Below, one piece after another: positions 1 through 8,796 of a DNA stretch of 42,979 nucleotides (positions within the stretch are counted from its first letter, which is position 1; each line of letters starts with the position of its first letter). The notes beneath the pieces were generated by a model, which saw only the letters and a list, made by a program, of their open reading frames with translations, did no database searches and had not been told where the DNA came from. Both the position numbers and the translations under genes were made by a program. Source of the DNA: an uncultured Pseudomonadota bacterium (GTDB taxonomy: Bacteria; Pseudomonadota; Gammaproteobacteria; Methylococcales; Methylomonadaceae); assembly GCA_903847275.1 (NCBI GenBank), contig CAINDC010000001.1, positions 1-42,979 of the forward strand, read 5' to 3'.

Positions 1-69
1 CACTCGTTTACGAAGTTGTGGATGTTGATTGAGTCGGCTAATGAAAATCTGGTCGCTATGTTGAGTCAT
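1..69 (-). CDS. N-terminal 23 codons of an unidentified protein (cut by window edge)
   Basis: An ATG at position 69 on the minus strand opens a frame with no stop to the window edge, reading MTQHSDQIFISRLNQHPQLR and continuing. It starts 48 nt downstream of the AmpG-like stop on the same strand, so it may be the fourth gene of the yicC-nnrS-ampG run. No convincing ribosome binding site is visible. Too little of the protein is present to name it. The NQHPQLRKR stretch looks like the short helical N-terminus of a regulator or transposase-type protein, but that is only an impression. Confidence 0.45.
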   Translation of the reverse strand, partial: MTQHSDQIFISRLNQHPQLRKRV

Positions 70-117
70 GGTTTATGTCAATCCAAATGACAGTATTTTA
101 CATAATTCCCCTCACTT

Positions 118-1419
118 TTAATCACACCCGATCATAAGTTCCAAAAGATGTTCGCGTCGCCAAAACCAACACACTAAAAAAATCGCTGGTAATCCAATTA
201 TTGACGCATAGATGAAAAAATTGATGTATCCAAAACGGTCAACAACGATTCCAGAGAATCCACCGAGGAGTTGCGCGGGAAACGTCATTAACGAACTGAA
301 TAACGCATATTGCGTGGCAGTGTAACCGCTTCGAGCTAATCCTGATAAGTAAGCAATAAAAACAGCGGTTGCAAATCCACCACTTAAATTATCCGCACTA
401 ATTACACCCGCAAGTAAAACTAAATCAGGTTTGGTATTTGCCAATGCCGCAAAAAGTAAATTGGTGCCAGCTGAAGCAATTGCACCGACTAACAACGGAC
501 GCATCACACCATATCGCACCACAAAAACACCACCTAAAGCTGCGCCTGTAATCGTCATAAAAAAACCAAAAATTTTGCTGATTTCCGCAATATCTTTTTT
601 ATTAAAACCTAAATCCAAATAAAAAGGATTTGCCATCACCCCCATCGTGACATCGCTCATTTTGTAAATCGCAATTAGCAACAAAATTAACCAGCCAATT
701 TGTCCTTGTCGTGTAAAAAAATCAGTAAATGGATGAATGATTGCATCACGAACTTGGTTTGAAAATGTAGATTTTGATAATGTTTGAACGGCATTTTCGA
801 GCGACGGAGATTTCAAACAAAGTGTTGTCATTAGCCCAAAAATCATTGCAGCCGCCATGACAAAATAAGCTGTGTGCCAATCAAAAAACTCAGCAATATA
901 AAATGAACCTGCACCTGCTACTAATAATGCGAGTCGATAGCCCAATACATACATTGCCGCCATCGCGCCTTGATATTCGGTGATAGTCGATTCAATCCGA
1001 AACGCATCAATACTGACATCTTGCGTTGCTGAACAAAATGCCACAAGTATCGCACAAGCAGCAATTGTTGAAAGTTGTGTATGCGTATCGACACTCGCCA
1101 TGCCGCATAATCCGCCAATAATTCCGAGTTGTGCAAGTAACATCCAACTACGGCGTTGTCCTAAAAGTCGATGAAGAATTGGCAAGCGCACTTTATCAAC
1201 AATGGGCGACCACAGAATTTTGATGGAATACGTTGCGCTGACCCAGCTGAAAAAACCAATGACCGAACGTTCAATTCCTTCATCTCGCAACCATGCAGAA
1301 AGCGTTGAAAAAATCAGCAAATACGGAAGTCCCGCTGAAAATCCCAACGCAATCATACTTAAAACTTTTGGCTGAATATAAACCGCAAACGCGGTGAGCC
1401 AACTTTTAGGAGTTATCAT
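118..1419 (-). CDS. ampG: AmpG-family MFS transporter (muropeptide permease)
   Basis: A 433-residue inner-membrane protein with about 12 hydrophobic helices. The N-terminal block (GFSAGLPYLLIFSTLSAWLR), the following WSPIVDKVRLP loop, and the ATQDVSIDAFR motif near residues 132-142 are typical of AmpG, the proton-driven importer of anhydromuropeptides (GlcNAc-anhMurNAc peptides) from periplasm to cytoplasm for cell-wall recycling. It is shorter than E. coli AmpG (about 490 aa), matching the shorter AmpG forms of other proteobacteria. It lies 34 nt downstream of nnrS on the same strand and is probably co-transcribed. No beta-lactamase or AmpR gene is nearby, so the role is inferred to be recycling. 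Substrate assignment rests on family resemblance only. Confidence 0.8.
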   Translation of the reverse strand: MITPKSWLTAFAVYIQPKVLSMIALGFSAGLPYLLIFSTLSAWLRDEGIERSVIGFFSWVSATYSIKILWSPIVDKVRLPILHRLLGQRRSWMLLAQLGIIGGLCGMASVDTHTQLSTIAACAILVAFCSATQDVSIDAFRIESTITEYQGAMAAMYVLGYRLALLVAGAGSFYIAEFFDWHTAYFVMAAAMIFGLMTTLCLKSPSLENAVQTLSKSTFSNQVRDAIIHPFTDFFTRQGQIGWLILLLIAIYKMSDVTMGVMANPFYLDLGFNKKDIAEISKIFGFFMTITGAALGGVFVVRYGVMRPLLVGAIASAGTNLLFAALANTKPDLVLLAGVISADNLSGGFATAVFIAYLSGLARSGYTATQYALFSSLMTFPAQLLGGFSGIVVDRFGYINFFIYASIIGLPAIFLVCWFWRREHLLELMIGCD

Positions 1420-1453
1420 TCTTGGCTGTAGAGGCTATTGGCTATTAGTCGTT

Positions 1454-2629
1454 TTAACCTTCCTTACCATCAGCGCGTGCTTCAATAAGTATTGGTGCAT
1501 ATACAAAAATAAATAATGCAAATGCCGCCAACCAAACTAATGTTGCAATATAAATTAACGCGCTAGACCACGATACAATTAGGGCAGGTAAAATTACTCT
1601 AAATAACGTAGCTATATTCATCAAAACAAACGCTATCGTAACTGCATTCGAGGCTTTCATCGTGCGTCCTGTGTGACCTAATGACACTCGCGCCATCATG
1701 CCCAATGTCAAAACACCAATGCCTCCTACCGTAAAAGCGTGTAACGCTAACGACGGCAAAATTATTTTCCACTCTGCAAACGCAGTAAAAATAAAACCTA
1801 AAATCAACCAACCATAACCTAAATATAACACCCACAATAATGGCACAAACCAAATTCTAAACACGAACCAACTTGCTAATCGCCAGCCATTTAATATAGC
1901 CGTAATTAACGCTGTTAACGCTAAAAATGTGCCTGAAATACCAAATAATTGGAGCGTGAATAATAATGCCGCACTGCCAATCGCTAACGCATCAAGCAAT
2001 GAATTACGCGGAATCAAAACACCTTTCAATCCTTTTTCAGTAAAAAAGGGAAATACTCGACCTGCAATGACGAGAATCATCAATACAATTGTCGCAATCA
2101 CAATTTGAATTCCAATCGCTGCACTATTTTGACAAAGAGCCAACATTTGTGCGTGAATCAAACCATTACCCAACATTAACAACATCAACAAACCGACAAA
2201 CAATAAATTTTTATAATTTTTTGTGCGAATTAACGTGTTCGCAACGACGTAAATCAGCACAGGTAAAAACGCGAAATCCACCAACGCAATCAACCCATCG
2301 GGTAACGAACCTGCATAAAACGGTAAAATTCGCCCATACAACCATAACAAACTCAAACCGAATAACGCCTCACCTTGTAACGTGATTTTACCCGTCCAAT
2401 TACTGACAGCCGTGAGTAAAAAACCTGAAATTACCGCAACAGTGTAACCAAGCAGCATTTCATGAGCGTGCCAATAAGTACCTGTAAAATAAGCTGAATG
2501 ACTGATTGAGCCTTGCGTCATAGCTTGCCAAATAATCAATAACGCTAATGCCGCAAAACCTGCGAGTAAAAAAAAGGTTCTAAAGCCTAAAGAAAATAAT
2601 GGGTAATTAAAAATAGTGGTGGGTTTCAT
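1454..2629 (-). CDS. nnrS: NnrS family heme/copper membrane protein
   Basis: A 391-residue protein of about 12 transmembrane helices. Family hallmarks are visible: an early GTYWHAHEMLLGY block with two histidines, FLLTAVSNWTG, FPFFTEKGL, and late HAFTVGGIGVLTLGMMARVSLGHTGR. NnrS proteins bind heme and copper and protect cells from nitric oxide and related nitrosative stress in denitrifiers and pathogens. I placed the start at the ATG 5 nt past the yicC stop; an in-frame ATG further up lies inside yicC and gives an unlikely polar N-terminus. The close spacing suggests translational coupling with yicC. It fits functionally with the heme d1 genes (nirFGH) 25 kb away, although the two are not linked. 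Confidence 0.9.
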   Translation of the reverse strand: MKPTTIFNYPLFSLGFRTFFLLAGFAALALLIIWQAMTQGSISHSAYFTGTYWHAHEMLLGYTVAVISGFLLTAVSNWTGKITLQGEALFGLSLLWLYGRILPFYAGSLPDGLIALVDFAFLPVLIYVVANTLIRTKNYKNLLFVGLLMLLMLGNGLIHAQMLALCQNSAAIGIQIVIATIVLMILVIAGRVFPFFTEKGLKGVLIPRNSLLDALAIGSAALLFTLQLFGISGTFLALTALITAILNGWRLASWFVFRIWFVPLLWVLYLGYGWLILGFIFTAFAEWKIILPSLALHAFTVGGIGVLTLGMMARVSLGHTGRTMKASNAVTIAFVLMNIATLFRVILPALIVSWSSALIYIATLVWLAAFALFIFVYAPILIEARADGKEG

Positions 2630-2633
2630 AATG

Positions 2634-3500
2634 TTATTCAATGTTTTGGATTTGCTCGCGCATTTGTTCAATTAACACTTTTAGTTCAATCGCGATTTGG
2701 GTCATTTCAATATCAGCAGCTTTCGAGCCAAGTGTGTTTGCTTCGCGATTCATTTCTTGCATCAAAAAATCCAAGCGTCTGCCAACGGGTTCGGTTTGTT
2801 TTACAATCCGTAACACTTCGTTGATGTGCGTATTCAAACGGTCTAATTCTTCAGCAATATCAAGTTTTTGCGTCAAATGCACCAACTCTTGTTCAAGACG
2901 ATCGGGATCGGGATTTGCAACCAATTCTGTTACGCGCTCTTGTAATTTCGTGCGAATGTTAATGAGAACTTCAGGCATACGTTGTGCGGCTTGCGTGACA
3001 AATGTTTGCATTTTGTAACAACGTTCTTCAATCAACGCGCCAAGTTGCCGACCTTCACGTTCACGAGTTTCAATCAATTGCGTGAGTGTGCGTTGAATCA
3101 ACGTCACCAAACCATCGTGTAATAATTGTCTATCTACACTGTTTTCATTTTGAATAGCGGGCAATGCCAAAATATCCAACGCGGAAAATCGAGCGGGCGA
3201 TTGCATCAAATGTTCAATTTGTTGCGTTGCTTTTAACAACGCTGCGACCGCTTCTAAATTGATGTTAAATGATTGTCCATCACGGTTTTGTTTTTTGTAA
3301 CTCAACGCGCATTCGATTTTGCCACGATTGATTTTCGCACTAATAATGCTGCGTGCGTCGCCTTCAATAAACCGTAATCTGTCTGGGATTTTGAGCGTAA
3401 TATCACAATAACGATGATTCACCGTTCGCAATTCACAATTTACTGTCAAATCCCCTAATTCCATTTCACCATTTGAAAACGCAGTCATACTTTTAATCAT
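2634..3500 (-). CDS. yicC: YicC/YloC family endoribonuclease
   Basis: A 288-residue protein with the family N-terminus MIKSMTAFSNGE and the RTVNHRYCDITLKIPDRLR block (residues about 25-43). The C-terminal signature GRRLDFLMQEMNREANTLGS and IELKVLIEQMREQIQNIE are those of the YicC domains. Family members are hexameric metal-dependent endoribonucleases implicated in small-RNA and mRNA turnover. The gene diverges from rph, the same arrangement as in E. coli, which supports both names. AGGA lies just upstream of the start. nnrS follows after 4 nt. Confidence 0.93.
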   Translation of the reverse strand: MIKSMTAFSNGEMELGDLTVNCELRTVNHRYCDITLKIPDRLRFIEGDARSIISAKINRGKIECALSYKKQNRDGQSFNINLEAVAALLKATQQIEHLMQSPARFSALDILALPAIQNENSVDRQLLHDGLVTLIQRTLTQLIETREREGRQLGALIEERCYKMQTFVTQAAQRMPEVLINIRTKLQERVTELVANPDPDRLEQELVHLTQKLDIAEELDRLNTHINEVLRIVKQTEPVGRRLDFLMQEMNREANTLGSKAADIEMTQIAIELKVLIEQMREQIQNIE

Positions 3501-3579
3501 TTTTTTTCCTATATTTTTGATAAAGAAGTAAGCACCATTCTAACCGTGCGCGGCGTGGCTTGCACCATTTAACTCTGCG

Positions 3580-3607
3580 TTCACGCGCCATCTTTATAAG
3601 TTATACT
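3580..3607 (+). promoter_or_regulatory. Candidate sigma70 promoter for rph
   Basis: TTCACG at 3580-3585 and TATACT at 3602-3607 are separated by 16 bp, in the yicC-rph divergent gap. The -10 is a 5/6 match to consensus and the -35 a 4/6 match. This is a visual call only. Confidence 0.4.
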
Positions 3608-3639
3608 GTGCAACAACTTTATTTTGAGGAGTTAAATTG

Positions 3640-4365
3640 ATGAGACCGAGTGGACGCGATGCCGCGCAATTAAGAGAAATTAAACTGACTTGTGGTTATA
3701 CCAAACACGCTGAAGGTTCAGTTTTAGTTGAATTTGGTGATACCAAAGTTTTGTGTAATGCCAGCGTAGATAAAAGCGTGCCGCGTTTTTTAAAAGGTAA
3801 AGGTGAAGGTTGGGTAACGGCAGAATATGGAATGTTGCCACGTTCAACTCACAGCCGAATGAGTCGCGAAGCAAGTAAAGGTAAACAAAGCGGACGCACG
3901 TTAGAAATTCAACGTTTGATTGGACGTTCATTACGCGCTGTCATGGATATGAAAGCGTTAGGCGAACAAACGATTACGATTGATTGTGACGTTTTACAAG
4001 CCGATGGCGGTACGCGCACCGCAGCGATTACAGGCGGTTATGTCGCGTTATGTCTTGCTGTTCAAAATATGTTGTCACGCAAACAAATTAAATTTAATCC
4101 GATTCACGGACAAATTGCAGCGGTTTCAGTTGGAATTTTCAATGGTGAACCTGTTTTAGATTTAGATTATGACGAAGACAGCAATGCAGAAACCGATATG
4201 AATATCGTAATGAATGATGCTGGTGCGTTCATTGAAATTCAAGGAACCGCAGAAGGTCATGCGTTTCGTAAAGATGAACTCGATGCGTTGTTAGAATTAG
4301 CGAATAGTGGAATTCAAACCTTGTTAGCCAAACAGCTAGAAGCCCTTGCATCTGTGCAGGTTTAG
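3640..4365 (+). CDS. rph: Ribonuclease PH
   Basis: A 241-residue protein close to the usual 238 aa. It begins [22 protein letters not shown] and contains [19 protein letters not shown] and the [18 protein letters not shown] block, all diagnostic of RNase PH. This phosphate-dependent 3'-5' exoribonuclease trims tRNA 3' ends and acts in rRNA decay. I chose the ATG at 3640, which has GAGGA nine bases upstream; a TTG codon immediately before it is also in frame but is unnecessary. It is divergent from yicC. No pyrE follows, unlike enterics. Confidence 0.96.
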   Translation: MRPSGRDAAQLREIKLTCGYTKHAEGSVLVEFGDTKVLCNASVDKSVPRFLKGKGEGWVTAEYGMLPRSTHSRMSREASKGKQSGRTLEIQRLIGRSLRAVMDMKALGEQTITIDCDVLQADGGTRTAAITGGYVALCLAVQNMLSRKQIKFNPIHGQIAAVSVGIFNGEPVLDLDYDEDSNAETDMNIVMNDAGAFIEIQGTAEGHAFRKDELDALLELANSGIQTLLAKQLEALASVQV

Positions 4366-4457
4366 CTAAAATTACATTGCAGTAAGAATATGTGAAGGCT
4401 AGAATTCAAATCGTTGTTGTGTTTTTTAGTGTTATTTTTTAATAAAGAGGATTTGCC

Positions 4458-4697
4458 ATGTTGTACACCCAAGCATTAGTAGACGAATTGAATGTGTTAG
4501 CACGTTACAATTTAACCAGTACACAAGAAGGAATTAAAGTTCACAAAGATGCAGATTCTGCTGTCATTGAAGCAACTGCACGATTGTTCCACAAAGGATT
4601 AGTTGACCATGAAGACGGTGGTTATTTAACGCATTTAGGATTGGAAGCGGCTGAAAAAGTTCAAGCTGTTTTGACGATATTGTCTGAAACAGTTTAA
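4458..4697 (+). CDS. TIGR02647-type small conserved protein
   Basis: A 79-residue protein with a good AGAGG ribosome binding site. The pattern ELNVLARYNLTSTQEGIKVH then LFHKGLVDHEDGGYLTHLG then AAEKVQAVLTIL resembles the small gammaproteobacterial family TIGR02647, which has a winged-helix-like layout and is often described as putative DNA-binding. Function is not established. It stands alone between rph and lptE and is followed directly by a strong terminator, so it is probably the last gene of an rph transcript or a single-gene unit. Confidence 0.75.
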   Translation: MLYTQALVDELNVLARYNLTSTQEGIKVHKDADSAVIEATARLFHKGLVDHEDGGYLTHLGLEAAEKVQAVLTILSETV

Positions 4698-4710
4698 TTT
4701 TTAAAATTTA

Positions 4711-4740
4711 AAAAGAGGGCGAAATTTTGCCCTCTTTTTT
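4711..4740 (+). terminator. Rho-independent terminator
   Basis: A perfect 10-bp stem (AAAAGAGGGC at 4711-4720 with GCCCTCTTTT at 4729-4738), an 8-nt loop and a T run. It closes the small gene that stops at 4697. Confidence 0.9.
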
Positions 4741-4833
4741 GCTTTGTACTTCCTCAATTTATATATTCTTCGTCGCTCGTGTTTTAAGCCGTTCGACACG
4801 CGCAAAAAAATCTCAAAACTTAATTAAAAAATC

Positions 4834-5337
4834 ATGATGTATTCCCGCTTAAACACACTGTTACTTTTATTATTGACCATTACATTAACTGCGTGTGGTT
4901 TTCATGCACGCGGCGGTGAAACGTTACCTGCTGAATTGAAAAATGTTTATCTCGAAGGCGGAACACCTGCTCTGCGTGATCAAATGTTGCAACAATTAAG
5001 AGCGGCACACGCTCAACTTGCACCACGCGAAACCGCTAGCATGGTAATTACATTATTTGATGAACAATTTCGCCGACGTGGCGTTTCATTAAGTGAACGC
5101 AGTAAAACCAATGAATATGAATTGATTTATCATGTTGAATACGAACTCAGTACACCAAAAAATGCTGTGTTATTACCACGTCAACCGTTAGAAATTCGCC
5201 GTGATTATTACAACGATCAACAGGCAATTTTGGCACGCGATAATGAAGAAAATGTTTTGCGTGCAGAAATGACACAACAAGTTATACGAACACTTTTGAA
5301 TCAAGTGCGTTTCACATTAGCGAAAAGTGAAAAATAA
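4834..5337 (+). CDS. lptE: LPS-assembly lipoprotein LptE
   Basis: A 167-residue lipoprotein: a hydrophobic signal (residues 4-20), lipobox LTAC with Cys21, then GFHARGGETLPAELKNVYLEG, the LptE (RlpB) fold start. LptE forms the outer-membrane plug of the LptD translocon that delivers lipopolysaccharide to the cell surface. Two ATGs are adjacent (4834 and 4837) and either could start it. Its stop shares one base with the start of holA, and lptE-holA is a conserved pair in gammaproteobacteria. leuS, the usual upstream neighbour, is absent here. Confidence 0.92.
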   Translation: MMYSRLNTLLLLLLTITLTACGFHARGGETLPAELKNVYLEGGTPALRDQMLQQLRAAHAQLAPRETASMVITLFDEQFRRRGVSLSERSKTNEYELIYHVEYELSTPKNAVLLPRQPLEIRRDYYNDQQAILARDNEENVLRAEMTQQVIRTLLNQVRFTLAKSEK

Positions 5338-6338
5338 TGCGCTTGAAACCTGAACAATTAGCAGATTCCTTACAAAAAAGTCTTGGCTCGGTTTATTTAA
5401 TCAGTGGTGACGAACCGCTGCAAATTGTGGAATTATCGGATTCAATTCGCCAAGCCGTAAAAAAAGCGGGTTTTGTGCAGCGGGAAATTTTTTCCACCGA
5501 CACAGGTTTTGAATGGTCAGAAATTACCACCTCCGCGCAATCGTTATCCATTTTTGGTGATAAAAAAGTTCTCGATGTGCGCGTACCGAGTGCAAATTTT
5601 GGTAACGAAGGCGCGAAAACTCTGATTTCATATTGTGAACGTTTGCCCGCCGATACGATTTTGTTGATTACTTGTGGAAAATTAAACGCTGCTGGAATGA
5701 AAACAAAATGGTTTGAAGCCGTTGATAGAGTTGGTGTGACGATTCAGGTTAAACCACTTGAAGGTGACGAATTACTGCAATGGTTACAAAATCGTTTGCA
5801 ACAACGTGGTTTAAATTCAGATAAAGCGGGACTGTTATTATTAGCCGAACGAGTCGAAGGTAATTTACTCGCGGCAGCACAAGAAATTGAAAAACTTTAT
5901 GTACTTTATGGCGCGACATCATTAACGCAAGCGCAAATTTTTGATGCCGTTGCCGACAGTTCACGTTATGACGTATTTAAATTGATTGATGCGATTTTGG
6001 CGGCAAACGTAAATCGGATTTTTAAAGTATTAGCGGGTTTGCGAAATGAAGGAATTGCGCCGCCCGTTGTTCTTTGGGCGTTAATGCGTGAAGCTCGAAT
6101 ACTTTGCAAAGTACACATTGAATTAAGCAGTGGTAAAAGCAAAGACATGGTTTTTCGCAATAATCAGATTTGGGATAAGCGCGTCGGATTAGTCGATAAA
6201 GCTTTAAAGCGTTTGTCACACAATCAGTTATTTGAAATTTTAACGCTCAGTGCAAAAGCCGATCGACAAGCAAAAGGTCAAGAATCGGACGATGTTTGGG
6301 AAACGATTTTGGCAGTATGTTTGTTATTTACTTCGTGA
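5337..6338 (+). CDS. holA: DNA polymerase III delta subunit
   Basis: A 333-residue protein, normal for HolA (about 340 aa). It starts MRLKPEQLADSLQKSL and has VYLISGDEPLQIVE near residues 19-32, the region of the clamp-loader AAA+-like domain, and a C-terminal helical collar with ALKRLSHNQLFE. Delta is the clamp-opening wrench of the DnaX clamp loader that places the beta clamp on primed DNA. It overlaps the lptE stop by one base, indicating coupled translation. Confidence 0.94.
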   Translation: MRLKPEQLADSLQKSLGSVYLISGDEPLQIVELSDSIRQAVKKAGFVQREIFSTDTGFEWSEITTSAQSLSIFGDKKVLDVRVPSANFGNEGAKTLISYCERLPADTILLITCGKLNAAGMKTKWFEAVDRVGVTIQVKPLEGDELLQWLQNRLQQRGLNSDKAGLLLLAERVEGNLLAAAQEIEKLYVLYGATSLTQAQIFDAVADSSRYDVFKLIDAILAANVNRIFKVLAGLRNEGIAPPVVLWALMREARILCKVHIELSSGKSKDMVFRNNQIWDKRVGLVDKALKRLSHNQLFEILTLSAKADRQAKGQESDDVWETILAVCLLFTS

Positions 6339-6344
6339 ACTTAT

Positions 6345-6444
6345 ATGAAAGAAATTGCTTTTTGAATATCAAGGCGATTTTTTACAACCGCAAGCCACTT
6401 ATATTTCGCGGGGTGTTTATGCAAAATTCAATTGGCAGTTTTAG
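6345..6444 (+). pseudogene. Possible C-terminal remnant of an outer-membrane barrel protein
   Basis: Between holA and the kinase, a frame ends ATYISRGVYAKFNWQF and a stop at 6444. The alternating pattern and terminal Phe look like the last beta strands of an outer-membrane barrel. An ATG at 6345 reads MKEIAF then stops; removing one T from the T run at 6359-6363 would join it to the barrel-like frame. I see no longer ORF feeding into it, so it may be a decayed gene end. This rests on about 30 codons and is weak. Confidence 0.3.
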
Positions 6445-6475
6445 TTCGTTAATTTTTAAAAATTCATAAAATATC

Positions 6476-8380
6476 ATGCAAACACTTATTGATTTTTTTG
6501 GTGCTAATGGTTTTATGCCGCACGGTTATTGCTTAGGTTGGGATTCTCCTTTACTTTGGTTAACTGCCACCTCAGATATTATTATGGCAATTGCTTATGC
6601 CACTTATCCGATAGGTATCACTTATTTCGTCTATAAACGTAACGATCTTAGTTATCGCTGGTTGTATCTTGGTTTTTTTATTGCTTTCATTCTAACCTGC
6701 GCTAGCACCCACTTTCTTGCGGCAGTAACAATTTGGATTCCGATGTATTGGCTAGGAGCTTATGTCAATGCGATAGCTGCTTTCGTTGCAACAGCAACCG
6801 TGTTCGCGATTTGGTGGGTCATTCCACGAGCTTTGGAATTACCCAGTACCTCGCAATTACAAGCTGAAATAGATAAACGTAGAACATTAACAAATGAATT
6901 AACTAACACCGCTGTTGAATTAGAGAAACACCGTCAATCACTCGAAAAAACAATCCAAGAATTATCTATTGCCAAAGAAGCAGCTGAAGCTGCAAACATC
7001 GCTAAAAGCACATTTATCGCCACCATGAGTCATGAATTACGCACGCCACTAAATGCAATTTTAGGCTTTTCGGAATTGATGAGTTTAGATAAAAGTGCCA
7101 CGACAACACAAAAGGAAACATTAGCGATTATTAATCGAAGTGGCGGACATTTACTAAGTATGATTAACAATGTGCTGGACATTTCAAAAATTGAAGCAGG
7201 ACGACTTGAACTAGAGGTTCAATCTGTCGATATAATTAAATTGCTACAAGATATTGGTGAAATGATTAACTGTCGAGTGTTGAATAAACAGTTGGATTTT
7301 AACTTAGAAATCGCTGCTGATATGTCACAATTCGCTAATATAGACAGTGGAAAACTTCGACAAGTCGTTATCAATTTACTTGGTAATGCCATTAAATTTA
7401 CAACGCAAGGCACCGTCATTTTACGCGCCCATTCACAACCGTCTTCTGTCGCTAAAATAAGCCTTTTAATTATCGAAGTAATTGATAGCGGTATTGGTAT
7501 TTCTGACGATGAAAAAAATCAGCTGTTTCAACCTTTTGTGCAATTAACACAAGAAAATTCAGACGTAAAAGGCACGGGGTTGGGTTTGGCTATTTCTAAA
7601 TCATTGATTGAATTGATGAGGGGAACGATTAGTGTTAGTAGTGTATTGGGCGAAGGTTCAACGTTTAGAATTGAATTACCCGTAGAATTGGCAACTACTA
7701 ATGAAATTGTGACGGAAACTAATTTTCAAATGGTGAAAAGTCTTGCTCCGAATCAACAAATTTGGCGACTATTAATTGTAGACGATAATACCGACAACCG
7801 ATTGTTGTTGGTCACTGCGTTAAATAATTTGGGCTTTCAAGTTTACGAAGCTGAAAATGGACAAACGGCAATTGAGGCATTTAAAACGTGGCATCCACAT
7901 TTAATTTGGATGGATATGCGAATGCCAACGATGAATGGTTATGAAGCGACAGCTAAAATTCGACAACTTGAAGGCGGCGATGCCGTAAAAATCATTGCGT
8001 TGACAGCAAGTGTATTTGTAGATCAACACAAAAACATCATTGATGCTGGATGTGATGCAGTTATGCACAAGCCATTTCATATTCCAGAAATTTTTGCGGC
8101 TTTGACTAAACATCTTGGAGTTCAATTCATTTTTCAAAAAGAAAGAAGAGAAACAGCAAGATTGCCAGCGTTGAAAATTACTGCTGAAATGATTGCAACA
8201 TTGTCGTTAACATTACGCCGACAATTACATCAAGCCACATTAAAGCTAGATACAGAAGAAATTGATGGAATTATTACGCAAATTCGTAAAACAGATTCTG
8301 AGATTGCTAATAGCTTAGATGCGATGGCAAAGAATTTTCAATTTGAACAGATTTTAGAGCTTGTTGCGGTGATGGAATAA
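6476..8380 (+). CDS. Hybrid histidine kinase with ethylene-receptor-like N-terminal domain
   Basis: 634 residues. Residues about 25-118 hold three transmembrane helices like the plant ETR1 ethylene-binding domain. ETR1 residues Asp25, Tyr32, Pro36, Ile62, Cys65 and His69 correspond to Asp34, Tyr41, Pro45, Ile72, Cys75 and His79 here (core motif ILTCASTH). Then come a coiled-coil linker (about 126-175), a HisKA domain with [10 protein letters not shown] (His186), an HATPase domain with Asn304 and GTGLGLAIS, and a receiver domain (about 431-545) with Asp480, Thr510 and Lys532. A short C-terminal helical tail follows that could be a degenerate phosphotransfer domain; no clear HPt histidine motif was found. 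A Cu(I)-dependent sensor of ethylene or a similar small ligand is inferred. No separate response regulator is adjacent, so its output is unknown. Confidence 0.9.
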   Translation: MQTLIDFFGANGFMPHGYCLGWDSPLLWLTATSDIIMAIAYATYPIGITYFVYKRNDLSYRWLYLGFFIAFILTCASTHFLAAVTIWIPMYWLGAYVNAIAAFVATATVFAIWWVIPRALELPSTSQLQAEIDKRRTLTNELTNTAVELEKHRQSLEKTIQELSIAKEAAEAANIAKSTFIATMSHELRTPLNAILGFSELMSLDKSATTTQKETLAIINRSGGHLLSMINNVLDISKIEAGRLELEVQSVDIIKLLQDIGEMINCRVLNKQLDFNLEIAADMSQFANIDSGKLRQVVINLLGNAIKFTTQGTVILRAHSQPSSVAKISLLIIEVIDSGIGISDDEKNQLFQPFVQLTQENSDVKGTGLGLAISKSLIELMRGTISVSSVLGEGSTFRIELPVELATTNEIVTETNFQMVKSLAPNQQIWRLLIVDDNTDNRLLLVTALNNLGFQVYEAENGQTAIEAFKTWHPHLIWMDMRMPTMNGYEATAKIRQLEGGDAVKIIALTASVFVDQHKNIIDAGCDAVMHKPFHIPEIFAALTKHLGVQFIFQKERRETARLPALKITAEMIATLSLTLRRQLHQATLKLDTEEIDGIITQIRKTDSEIANSLDAMAKNFQFEQILELVAVME

Positions 8381-8387
8381 AAAGTCG

Positions 8388-8786
8388 CTATTTACCTAAT
8401 TCAATCCGCTGATCATTATCTTTATCTGCTTCGGCGAACCATTTTAAACGTGACTGGTTATATTCTTGCTCACTGATTTTCGTATCGTGATTTTCGTCTA
8501 ATTTATCAAACACTCGTTGCCCAACTTCTGCACCAGAATCAGTAGTTGTCGGATGTGAATGTTCCGCGTAACGCTGCAAAAATTCACTTTGCTCAATGGC
8601 ATGATCGCCATCAATATCCATTGTTTTAAAGCGTTGTGTAGCGGATTCTAAAAATTCTTCTTGCGTTACAACACGATCCCCATTGTGATCAAATTTTTCA
8701 ATCATATAGGCATTTTTGTTTCCATCTTCCGCGTAAACAATGCCACTCAAAAATAAACCGATAAACCAAACATTTCTTTTCAACAT
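8388..8786 (-). CDS. Secreted EF-hand calcium-binding protein
   Basis: 132 residues with a signal peptide (cleavage near VYA-ED, about residue 19). Four EF-hand loops are visible: Asp33-Glu44, Asp57-Glu68, Asp97-Glu108 and Asp121-Lys132. The first three have the D-x-D/N-x-D...E pattern. The last ends with the protein and has Lys in place of the twelfth acidic ligand, so it probably binds poorly. It lies 10 nt downstream of pilU and may be read from its transcript. Exported, likely periplasmic; specific function unknown. Whether it has anything to do with pili is only suggested by proximity. Confidence 0.8.
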   Translation of the reverse strand: MLKRNVWFIGLFLSGIVYAEDGNKNAYMIEKFDHNGDRVVTQEEFLESATQRFKTMDIDGDHAIEQSEFLQRYAEHSHPTTTDSGAEVGQRVFDKLDENHDTKISEQEYNQSRLKWFAEADKDNDQRIELGK

Positions 8787-8796
8787 AAAATTAATT

